5,981 bases of DNA from Streptomyces sp. NRRL B-24484. GTDB lineage: Bacteria > Actinomycetota > Actinomycetes > Streptomycetales > Streptomycetaceae. The notes below the pieces were generated by a model. It did not search any database and was not told where the DNA came from. It was given only the letters and a program-made list of their open reading frames with translations. This document shows, one piece after another, positions 1 through 5,884 of the stretch (positions within the stretch are counted from its first letter, which is position 1; every line of letters begins with the position of its first letter). The position numbers were made by a program, and so were the translations under genes. The stretch spans positions 1 through 5,981 of the forward strand of contig NZ_JOAI01000097.1 of NCBI RefSeq assembly GCF_000717715.1, written 5' to 3'.

Positions 1-1
1 G

Positions 2-82
2 ATACGCGCCGACCTCCACCTGGGCCTGCTCCAACTCGCCTGCAGCATCATCTGCCTGCGGAAGCTTCGGACCTCATTCTGA
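2..82 (+). CDS. IS5-like transposase, C-terminal end (partial, enters from left edge)
   Basis: Frame 2 is open from the window edge to a TGA at 80-82 and gives 26 residues. The key run is ADLHLGLLQLACSIICLRKL, followed by a short RTSF tail. A hydrophobic helix of the form HLGLLxLACxxICxRRL ending in a short basic tail is what I know from the C-termini of IS5-family DDE transposases in actinomycetes. The catalytic residues would lie to the left of the window, so I cannot say whether this copy is intact. It is a different subgroup from the IS5 pieces at 4519-4990, because the C-terminal sequences do not resemble each other. It runs toward the 3' end of the GH3 gene, so the two are convergent. 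No inverted terminal repeat or target duplication can be established from this end alone. The call rests on a short match from memory. Confidence 0.55.
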   Translation: MRADLHLGLLQLACSIICLRKLRTSF

Positions 83-244
83 AATGATCAGTTATGACGA
101 AACGTCGTGCGATTGATCTCCACCTACGACGTGGACGTAGGGCACACATCACCGCACATCGCGACGGGTGCACCTGTGCTGTCGCAGAGCTCCACCTGTC
201 GAGCACGTCGACCGGGCCTGCATGCAGAAGGCGCAGCGCGAAGG

Positions 245-273
245 GCCCGGCCGCCGGGGTGCGGCGGCCGGGC
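245..273 (-). terminator. GC-rich hairpin terminator downstream of the GH3 gene
   Basis: The left arm 245-255 (GCCCGGCCGCC) and right arm 263-273 (GGCGGCCGGGC) form a perfect 11-bp inverted repeat with a 7-base loop. The hairpin starts 56 bases past the GH3 stop codon in the minus direction, in a gap with no gene, which fits an intrinsic terminator. No clear U-tract follows on the minus strand, which is common in actinobacterial terminators. On the plus strand the arm is followed by TGTGTTC, so it may act in both directions and also stop read-through from the transposase at 2-82. Confidence 0.7.
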
Positions 274-329
274 TGTGTTCACTGGTCACGCGGCGCGCGC
301 GGTGGCGAGACGGTCACCAGTGCGTGGTG

Positions 330-3300
330 TTACGGCTCAACCGTCCACACCGGGGCCTTGGCGGCGTTCGTCGGATTCTGGACCACGGCCGCTCCGTCCG
401 AGGGCGCGCCGCCGTTGACATCGATTACCTGGCCGTCATAGACGCTCTTGAGCTCGACCTGGTTCGGCCCGGCGTCCACGAGCGTCCAGCGCGAGTTGCT
501 GCCGCCGTCCTCGTGGTACTGGATGAGCTGGGTGCCCGCCGTGATGGTGGGGCCGGGGATGTTGAGCAGCTTCATGCTGTTGTTGTTGACGATCGTGTAT
601 GCGCCTCCTTGCTGGCTCACGAAGCTCCACTGCTGGTCGCTCAAGCCGTTGGATCCCCACTGCACGATGCCCGCGGCATCGGCCTTCGAGTCGGTGCTCA
701 CGTCCATCAGCCCGTTGGTGGCTGCGTTCTGCAGGCGGTAACCGACGCCCTGCACGGGGATGGGCGTGAGCGTCCACCGCTGGTTCCCCCCGCCGGTCGA
801 AGGCCACTGGTCGACGATCGTCCCTGCCGCCTTCAGCGCGCCGTAGTCGTCCGCAAGCTGATTGGTACTCACGTTTGTGATGGTGTACTCGTGCGACGCG
901 TTCGCGGTGAGCGTCCACCGGAACTCTGTGGCTCCGGTGTCAACGTTCTGTACGAGCTGCCCGCCGTTGGCGGTGCCGGCGGGGTCGTCGAGCAGCATGC
1001 CGCTGTTGCGGTTGACCAGCTTGTACCCCCCGGAGCCGGTGGGCACGAGCTGCCATTGCTGGGCGAACGTGTTGTCGACGGTCGCCTGCACGATCCCTGA
1101 GCCCGCGGAGGTGGAGGAGTTGGCGACGGCGAGGTTCAGGCCGCTGTTGACGTTGGTGATGGCGTAGTACAGCGGCAAGGACGGCACGACGGTCCACGTG
1201 AACGAGGTCGCCGCGAAGGCGCCGTTGCCGTCGGTCGCGGTGACCTGCACCGTGCTGGTGCCCGCGGTGGTGGGCGTGCCGGTGATCGTGCCGGTCGAGG
1301 GGTTGATGGACGTGCCGGCCGGAAGGCCCGTCGCGGTGTAGGTGAGCTTCTGGCCGCTCGTAGTGTCGCCGGCGGAGACGGGTACGGAGACCGCGGTGCC
1401 CGCTGGGCCTTCCTGGGGGGCGACCTGGCTGATCGTCACCGGTGTGCCGAGCTGCGCGGAGGACACCGACAGGTTGCCGGTCAGCGGCAGGTTCGCGTTC
1501 GAGTCGCCGACCGCGACGCCGTAGCTTCCGGTGCTGGTCGTCCACGCATTCGTGGACGCGTTGTAGTACGACAGGTCGCGCTGGGTGAGCTGGAAGGTCA
1601 CCGTCTGGCTCGCGCCGGGCTGAAGGTTGACCCGCGCGAAGCCCTTGAGCTGCTTGGGCGGCTCGCCCGAGGAGGCGGGCTCGGTGACGTACAGCTGCGC
1701 GACGTCCGCACCGGCCCGCGAGCCGGTGTTCGTGACGGTCGCGGTCACGGTGGCCGCGCCGCCCGCGGTCAGCGACCCGACGTGCAGGTTGCTGAAGGAG
1801 AAGCTGGTGTACGACAGGCCGTGGCCGAAGGGGAACAGCGGCGTGAGGCCCTGGCTGTTGTACCAGCGGTAGCCGACGTTCACGCCCTCGCTGTACTGGA
1901 CCTGGTACTGGTTGATGGGATTGCTAGCGGTGCCGATGTTCTGGACGGTGCCGGGCCACTGCGCGGTGGTGCTGGCCGGGACCTGCGCCAGGGAGGTCGG
2001 GAAGGTGACGGTGAGGTGTCCGGAGGGGTTGGTGTCGCCGAACAGCAGCGAGGCGATCGCGGTCCCGTCCGCCTGGCCCGGATACCAGGCCTCCAGCACG
2101 CCCTTGACCGAGGACAGCCACGGCATCGTGACAGCGGAGCCGGTGTTGAGCACGACGATGGTGTTCGGGTTCGCCGCGGCGACCGCCTCGATCTCGGCGT
2201 TCTGCAGACCCGGCAGATCGATGCTCGTAAGGTCGGAGCCTTCACCCTCGAAATTACTGGCGAAGACCACGGCGACGGAGGAGTTCTGCGCCTGCGTCAC
2301 GGCCTGCGCAATCGACGGGATGGAGCCGGCGGTCTGCTCGCCGAGATGCAGCTCGCTGCCGCCGCCGTCCTGGTAGTAGTCGAGCTCGATGGGCACCGCT
2401 TGGTTCGCAGTGAGGTTGATCGAGCCGTTTTGAGTGCTGGCTGCGCCGTCCTGCCAGTTGTTGGTGAGCTGCCGGCCGTTCACACTCAGGCGCGTGCCGT
2501 CGTCCTCGGTCGTGGAGAAGACATACGTCCCGGTCGTCGGCGGGACGAAGCTACCGGTCCACTTCGCCGACCACCCGGTGGCGTTCACGCCCGCGGCGGG
2601 CGAGGCGCCGTTGTAGTTGGTGTTGTAGTTCTGGTCGACCCGGCTGAGCACCGGAGCGCCGGACAGGGTCATGTTGTTGTAGTACTGCGCGTACAGTCCC
2701 TGGCCGGACCCCTGCGAGGGTGTCAGGTTCGCGGCGCTGATCGCGGACAGCTGTTGGCCGGTCGCGTCGACGCCGCCGCTGGCGTTCACGGTCACGCCGC
2801 TACCCGCGCGGGAGGTGATGCCCTGCAGCGGCGTGACGGTGCCGCTGGAGGACACCACGGCGCTGCCGCCGCCCGCAGTCTGAGGGCTGGTGGAAGCGTC
2901 GGCGCCGATGACCGCGACCGACTTCGCGGAGGAGCCGAGCGGCAGGACGCCGCCGCTGTTCTTCAGCAGCACCGTGCCCTCCTCGGCGAGCGAGGTGGCG
3001 GCGGCCCGGTTCGCGGCGCTGGTCGCGCTCTGTGTGGGCGAGCCGGTGGTCGGGCGGTCGAACAGGCCGAACGCGAACATCTCGGTGAGGATCGGCTTGA
3101 CCAGCGCGTTCAACGTCGCGGTACTCACCGCCCCGGAGGTCACGGCGTTCTGCAGAGCGGTGCCGTAGTACGGGTCGTTGACGCCCATGTCCTGGTTCAC
3201 GCCCGCGTTGGCGGCGTCGACGGTGTTGTGGATGGCGTTCCAGTCGGAGGTGACGAAGCCGGTGAAGCCGAACTGCTGGCGCAGCACGGTCTGCAGGGTG

Positions 3301-4121
3301 GCGGAGTCGTCGCAGGCAGGAGTGCCGTTGATGTCGTTGTACGAGCACATGAGCGAGGAGGCGGCGCCCTGCTGGACAGCGGCCTGGAAGGCCGGAAGGT
3401 AGATCTCGTTCTCGGCCCTGGCACCGACTATCGAGTTGTACGGGGCATCGGAGGCCGAGTCGTTGTTGTCGCGCCCGGTTTCCTGGTTGTACGCCCCAAG
3501 GTGTTTGACCTGTGCCAGCACGCCGGTGGACTGCACGCCCTGGATGTTGGCGGCGCCGAGCTTCCCGTTGAGATAGGGGTCCTCGCCGACGGACTCGAAG
3601 GCGCGGCCCCAGCGCGGGTCGCGCACAATGTTGATCGTCGGACCGAGGTCGACGTTGGCACCCTTGGCGGCCTGCTCGGCGCCGATCACCTGGCCGTACT
3701 TCTGCTCGGCCTCGGTGTCCCAGGTCGATGCGACGGCGATGGGCGCGGGCAGCTGCGTCACGTTGTTCATGCCGTCGCCGACGCCCGCCGGGCCGTCCTC
3801 CAGACCCATCGCCGGGATGCACAGCGCGCCGATCGCGGGGGTGGTACCGGCGTAGGGATCGAAGCTGCTGCCGGTGACCAGCTGGATCTCCTGGGCGACG
3901 GTCAGCGTACCCAGCAGTTGGCTCACCCGGGTGGCGATCGGGGCGCTGGAGCCGACCCACGGGCAGGCCGCGGATGCGGCCGCGGCGGCCGGTGCGGTGG
4001 CGAACACGGTCGTGATCGGCGCCGAGGCGGCGACCAGCACCAGGGCCATGAAGCGCAAGCCCCTGGCATGAGGGTTTCGGCCCGGCCCGCAGCGGCGGGC
4101 CGGCTCACTTCGACGTTGCAT
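330..4121 (-). CDS. Secreted GH3 beta-glucosidase/xylosidase with PA14 insert, FnIII-like, He_PIG and two ricin-type lectin domains
   Basis: This 1263-residue exported enzyme probably removes terminal beta-linked glucose or xylose from oligosaccharides or glycosides by a retaining mechanism. Residues 1-52 look like a signal peptide: an Arg-rich n-region, a hydrophobic core from about 26 (ALVLVAAS), and an Ala-rich cleavage region near 44-52. The GH3 barrel spans about 63-365, with LEDGPAGVGDG (107-117), RDPRWGR (167-173), KH (206-207) and GFVTSDW (288-294); D293 is the expected nucleophile. C259 and C270 could form a disulfide. The GH3 C-terminal domain (about 380-710) is split by a PA14 domain (about 475-598), as in Kluyveromyces marxianus BglI. 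SNFEGEGSD (622-630) carries E625/E627, the likely acid/base. A GH3 FnIII-like domain (about 795-875) and an Ig-like He_PIG segment (about 895-979) follow. Two beta-trefoils (about 984-1118 and 1126-1262) have six QxW-like sites, W1023, W1069, W1116, W1165, W1212 and W1259; three keep the Gln. I chose M1 because it has GAGG 4 bases upstream and keeps a charged n-region; M25 is an alternative. The frame is intact and no operon partner is visible. Substrate cannot be fixed from sequence. Confidence 0.95.
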   Translation of the reverse strand: MQRRSEPARRCGPGRNPHARGLRFMALVLVAASAPITTVFATAPAAAAASAACPWVGSSAPIATRVSQLLGTLTVAQEIQLVTGSSFDPYAGTTPAIGALCIPAMGLEDGPAGVGDGMNNVTQLPAPIAVASTWDTEAEQKYGQVIGAEQAAKGANVDLGPTINIVRDPRWGRAFESVGEDPYLNGKLGAANIQGVQSTGVLAQVKHLGAYNQETGRDNNDSASDAPYNSIVGARAENEIYLPAFQAAVQQGAASSLMCSYNDINGTPACDDSATLQTVLRQQFGFTGFVTSDWNAIHNTVDAANAGVNQDMGVNDPYYGTALQNAVTSGAVSTATLNALVKPILTEMFAFGLFDRPTTGSPTQSATSAANRAAATSLAEEGTVLLKNSGGVLPLGSSAKSVAVIGADASTSPQTAGGGSAVVSSSGTVTPLQGITSRAGSGVTVNASGGVDATGQQLSAISAANLTPSQGSGQGLYAQYYNNMTLSGAPVLSRVDQNYNTNYNGASPAAGVNATGWSAKWTGSFVPPTTGTYVFSTTEDDGTRLSVNGRQLTNNWQDGAASTQNGSINLTANQAVPIELDYYQDGGGSELHLGEQTAGSIPSIAQAVTQAQNSSVAVVFASNFEGEGSDLTSIDLPGLQNAEIEAVAAANPNTIVVLNTGSAVTMPWLSSVKGVLEAWYPGQADGTAIASLLFGDTNPSGHLTVTFPTSLAQVPASTTAQWPGTVQNIGTASNPINQYQVQYSEGVNVGYRWYNSQGLTPLFPFGHGLSYTSFSFSNLHVGSLTAGGAATVTATVTNTGSRAGADVAQLYVTEPASSGEPPKQLKGFARVNLQPGASQTVTFQLTQRDLSYYNASTNAWTTSTGSYGVAVGDSNANLPLTGNLSVSSAQLGTPVTISQVAPQEGPAGTAVSVPVSAGDTTSGQKLTYTATGLPAGTSINPSTGTITGTPTTAGTSTVQVTATDGNGAFAATSFTWTVVPSLPLYYAITNVNSGLNLAVANSSTSAGSGIVQATVDNTFAQQWQLVPTGSGGYKLVNRNSGMLLDDPAGTANGGQLVQNVDTGATEFRWTLTANASHEYTITNVSTNQLADDYGALKAAGTIVDQWPSTGGGNQRWTLTPIPVQGVGYRLQNAATNGLMDVSTDSKADAAGIVQWGSNGLSDQQWSFVSQQGGAYTIVNNNSMKLLNIPGPTITAGTQLIQYHEDGGSNSRWTLVDAGPNQVELKSVYDGQVIDVNGGAPSDGAAVVQNPTNAAKAPVWTVEP

Positions 4122-4125
4122 GTCG

Positions 4126-4129
4126 CCTC
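4126..4129 (-). promoter_or_regulatory. Ribosome binding site of the GH3 gene
   Basis: On the minus strand GAGG lies 4 bases before the ATG at 4121-4119. The spacing is slightly short but workable, and this supports the upstream start. The internal ATG for residue 25 (4049-4047) is preceded by AGGGG about 10 bases away, so it cannot be excluded, but starting there would remove the basic n-region of the signal peptide. Confidence 0.55.
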
Positions 4130-4250
4130 ACAAGAGGTCAGGCACGCGGTTCGCGCTGGTTTGCGGTCTCACGCGGGCGCAGCCCGCATCGGCCGGGGCG
4201 CGAGCCGCGGGGGGGTGGAGGTGGGGGGTGCGGCAAGCACAAGCCAGCCG

Positions 4251-4306
4251 TTGACATCTACAACAAATCTGAACAGACTCAAACATCTGAGAGGCGGCGA
4301 AGTCAA
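4251..4306 (-). promoter_or_regulatory. Candidate GH3 promoter region with promoter-like hexamers on both strands
   Basis: This is a relatively AT-rich stretch 130-185 bases upstream of the GH3 start. On the minus strand TTGACT (4306-4301) resembles a -35 box with only a weak -10 (TTGAGT, 18-base spacing). A second minus-strand pair, TTGAGT then TAGATG with a 16-base spacer, lies just downstream. On the plus strand TTGACA (4252-4257 or one base either side) is followed about 17 bases later by CAGACT. I infer that a promoter for the GH3 gene lies here, because no closer candidate is apparent. The exact boxes are a guess and none matches consensus well at both elements. Confidence 0.3.
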
Positions 4307-4309
4307 CGC

Positions 4310-4319
4310 TTCGCGCGAA
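4310..4319. promoter_or_regulatory. Short perfect palindrome TTCGCGCGAA upstream of the GH3 promoter region
   Basis: TTCGCGCGAA is its own reverse complement and has a central CG, as LacI-family operators often do. It sits next to the best minus-strand -35-like hexamer (4306-4301), where an operator for a sugar-responsive repressor could act. It does not match the CebR-type operator of cellulose-responsive Streptomyces genes. A 10-bp palindrome built from CG steps is not rare in high-GC DNA, so this is weak. Confidence 0.2.
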
Positions 4320-4518
4320 ATGCCAGTTTAAAGTGGATCGAAACGCCAAGTTATGTTTGATTTCGTTTAGCTGTGATCCGAACATAGTTATAGCTGCCGG
4401 TCTGCGTGACGCGACGCGCGGTTCGGCTGGCTGTGCCCTCGTCACGGGCGCCGTCCGGCAGACCTTCTCGTCCTCGGCCGACGCATCCGGCGATCGAACC
4501 TCGGGGTCTGCGTCGGAC

Positions 4519-4685
4519 CGGTGACCCATGCTGGCGTGGACCTCGCGACCTTCGGACGCCTTGTCGCAGCCGGTGGCGATGCCCCGCCATGCCTTCAGCT
4601 TGTTGATCAGACGCTCGACGGTGTTCCGCTCCTTGTAGAGGTCGGCGTCGTGACTGACCGACCGGCCGCCCCGGTCGGACGGGCG
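4519..4685 (-). pseudogene. IS5-family transposase remnant, C-terminal catalytic-Glu segment
   Basis: The minus-strand frame encodes RGGRSVSHDADLYKERN, then TVERLINKLKAWRGIATGCDK. This contains the complete Y(2)R(3)E(6)K signature of IS4/IS5 DDE transposases: Y, R, E (codon 4616-4614) and K in YKERNTVERLINKLK. E is the third catalytic residue. Everything N-terminal is missing: the frame loses similarity above about 4685, where a plus-strand transposase piece begins. After the DK at about 4560 the usual tail (a TPESY...HLRASM-like run) is degraded, with only HASM recognisable near 4522-4533. It has no start codon of its own in the conserved part and is not expected to make a working product. 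Confidence 0.8.
4658..4678. repeat. 8-bp inverted repeat at the IS fragment junction
   Basis: CCGACCGG (4658-4665) and CCGGTCGG (4671-4678) are perfect reverse complements separated by five bases (CCGCC). The repeat lies within the last conserved codons of the minus-strand transposase piece, a few bases from the point where homology switches to the plus strand. It could be a footprint of the rearrangement or just a GC-rich coincidence. Confidence 0.5.
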
Positions 4686-4687
4686 GT

Positions 4688-4990
4688 CAGCGGTGGGATG
4701 CCCCGCAGGAGTTCGGTGCCTGGTCGACTGTCCACAACCAGTTCCGGCAGTGGAGGGACGCCGGAGTGTTCGAGGCCCTGATGGAGGGCGCGATTGCGGA
4801 AGCCGCCAAGCGGGGCGAGGTGGACCTATCGATGGTCGGCGTGGACTCCACCACCGTCCGGACCCACCACGACGCAACTGGGATGCACCTCGGCTGCGGC
4901 ACGCTCACCGACCTGGAGAGGGCCGCCGGGAAGGCGGGGAAGGCCCGGCAAAATTGGGCGGCCCGGAAGGACAAGACGGGCGGGCCACCG
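4688..4990 (+). pseudogene. IS5-family transposase remnant, N-terminal half with first catalytic Asp
   Basis: Plus frame 2 reads QRWDAPQEFGAWSTVHNQFR, then QWRDAGVFEAL, AIAEAAKRGEVDLSMVGVDS and TTVRTHHDATGMHL. This is the N-terminal DUF4096-type region (WRDxPxxFGxWxTVxxxFRxW) followed by the first catalytic Asp motif (VDSTTVRxHHxAxG) of IS5-family transposases; D is at codon 4844-4846. Similarity continues to about DKTGG (near 4984), in the variable Arg/Lys-rich linker. The start codon and the first few dozen residues are missing, as are the second Asp and the catalytic Glu. The frame then runs into unrelated sequence that, in another frame, is a HAD hydrolase. It is non-functional and only about a third of a transposase. 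Confidence 0.8.
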
Positions 4991-5001
4991 CCCACGACCC
5001 G

Positions 5002-5257
5002 GCGGTGGCCCGCCGGGATTGGACGGTCGTCCTTGCGAGTTCGGCCGCCCGCAGGGGCATGGCGGTGATGAGCCGGGTCCTGGCTGCGGACGACGCCATT
5101 GCCGCGGCCGCGGGAATCCCCTGCCTCGCGCTGCTCTCCGGCGGCTGGAGCGAACGTGATCTGCGGGCCGCCGGCGCCGTGGAGGTACACGCCGATGTCG
5201 CGGCGCGCCTGGCGAACCTGGCGGACAGCGCGCTCGGCACCCGGCCACCGGTCGTAG
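5002..5257 (+). pseudogene. HAD-superfamily hydrolase remnant with internal deletion
   Basis: Plus frame 1 gives ARRDWTVVLASSAARRGMAV, MSRVLAADDAI, then AAAAGIPCLALLSGGWSERD and LRAAGAVEVHADVAARL. The first part matches the HAD motif II region (hydrophobic run then ASS). The second matches the end of a phosphoglycolate-phosphatase-like HAD protein (AxxAGIPCxxLLSGG, then LRxAGAxEVxxD). Between ADDAI and AAAAGIPC, at about 5100/5101, the segment that normally holds the motif III Lys and the motif IV GDxxWD is absent; I estimate 40-50 residues. The motif I nucleophile Asp is also missing, lost at the IS junction near 4985-5005. After LADSALG (ending at 5238) the frame has no stop, but a one-base shift gives PGHRS and a TAG at 5255-5257, a plausible original end. 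It is a dead gene; its substrate is unknown. Confidence 0.65.
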
Positions 5258-5290
5258 GCAGGTGCCCGGCGGGTCGGACCGACAGTGTGC

Positions 5291-5884
5291 TCAGCCGGTC
5301 AGGGCGGGAAGCACCGCGCGCCGGTGGGCGTCGAGGAACACTTCGTTGTCGGGCCGATCTGGCCGACGTACACCTCATCGAAGCCGGCGGCCGCGTAGGG
5401 GCGCAGTCTCGCGATGCGCTCGTCCACGTCGTCCCCGCAGGTCACGGTCTCACTGATCTTCTCCAGTGTGACGAGTCCGCTCGCCTGCTCGAAGTGCGCA
5501 GGGTGCGGAGGATCTGGGTGAGTTCGCCGGGCAGCATCTCGGTCGGCCACAGCCGGTGCACCAGATCGAAGGCCTTGTCCCGGCCCTCGCTCCAGAAGAC
5601 CTTCACGCCGCTGATGACCGGCTTGCTCGCTCCGCCGACCGAGCGGAACTCCTCGACCAGGTGCCGGTCGGGGGTCATGGTGGCGAAGCCGTCGCCGATC
5701 CGGCTGGCCCGGGTCGCAGCGTTCGGTCCGAACCCCGACGCGAAGTCGGGCGGCGCGCCCGGAGGGACCGCGCACAAATGGGCGTTGTCCACCGTGCAGT
5801 GGAGGCCTCGGTGAGAGAACCCTCGCGTCCGGTGAATGACTCCCGCATCGCCTCCACGGCCTCCTCCAACATCTCGGCCCGTTC
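5291..5884 (-). pseudogene. F420-dependent LLM-class oxidoreductase remnant (G6PDH-like family) with three frameshifts
   Basis: Stitching three minus-strand frames restores the C-terminal part of a luciferase-like, F420-dependent oxidoreductase of the G6PDH-related type (TIGR03557-like, from memory). The pieces in order are ERAEMLEEAVEAMRESFTGR (5884-5825); TVDNAHLCAVPPGAPPDFAS and GFGPNAATRASRIGDGFATM; FDLVHRLWPTEMLPGELTQI; HPAHFEQASGLVTLEK; AAAGFDEVYVGQIGP; and, in a third frame, DNEVFLDAHRRAVLPALTG with a TGA at 5293-5291. Shifts are needed near 5813-5818, 5507-5508 and 5350-5354; each is explained by loss of one base. The N-terminal 100 or more residues, including most of the barrel start, are missing: similarity stops at about 5884 and an in-frame TAA lies at 5887-5885. 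About 195 residues remain of a family usually over 300. It converges with the HAD remnant. Confidence 0.8.

Larger units (their letters stand above)
4130..4518. other. Non-coding spacer between the GH3 gene and the IS5 remnant
   Basis: I see no credible gene here. Bases 4130-4250 are very GC-rich and contain a G-rich run (about 4207-4231). Bases 4251-4400 are clearly more AT-rich than the rest of the window and include TTATGTTTGATTTCGTTTAG (4351-4370) and an ATAGTTATAGC stretch (about 4384-4394). The open minus-strand frame that crosses this region is a continuation of the transposase fragment's frame, and it has no transposase-like residues below about 4519. The AT-rich part could be either the GH3 control region or the decayed end of an IS element. 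Confidence 0.5.

Noticed and set aside
281..321. ACTGGT (281-286) and ACCAGT (316-321) as an additional terminator hairpin
   Set aside because: The stem is only 6 bp with a 29-base loop, and the strong hairpin at 245-273 is a much better candidate.
168..1100. A 310-codon plus-strand open frame over the 3' end of the GH3 gene
   Set aside because: It mirrors the two lectin domains on the other strand, has no recognisable motif, and would begin in the non-coding spacer and run through the GH3 terminator.
4079..4103. GC-rich inverted-repeat-like sequence near the GH3 start (GGCCCGGCCC...GCGGGCCGGC) as an operator
   Set aside because: It lies inside the codons for the basic signal-peptide n-region (Arg, Gly, Pro, Ala), which explains the composition.
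1782..4331. An 849-codon plus-strand open frame antisense to the GH3 gene
   Set aside because: It lies opposite a clearly real GH3 gene and has the Arg/Gly/Ala/Val-rich, low-complexity content typical of shadow frames in high-GC DNA, with no recognisable domain.
81..4345. Similar strings at 81-104 (GAAATG, CAGTTA, CGAAACG) and 4317-4345 (GAAATG, CAGTTT, CGAAACG) as possible IS ends
   Set aside because: The elements are shared but the spacing differs by several bases, the orientation is direct rather than inverted, and the matches are short. I could not tell this from chance.
4128..4877. A 249-codon minus-strand open frame as a complete transposase
   Set aside because: Only the segment at about 4519-4685 has transposase signatures. 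Upstream it is antisense to the other IS5 piece, and downstream it runs through the non-coding GH3 upstream region.
4693..5814. A 373-codon plus-strand open frame as one gene
   Set aside because: Only about 5002-5238 resembles a protein family (HAD). Its start overlaps the IS5 piece in another frame and its end is antisense to the LLM remnant, so it is a chance fusion.
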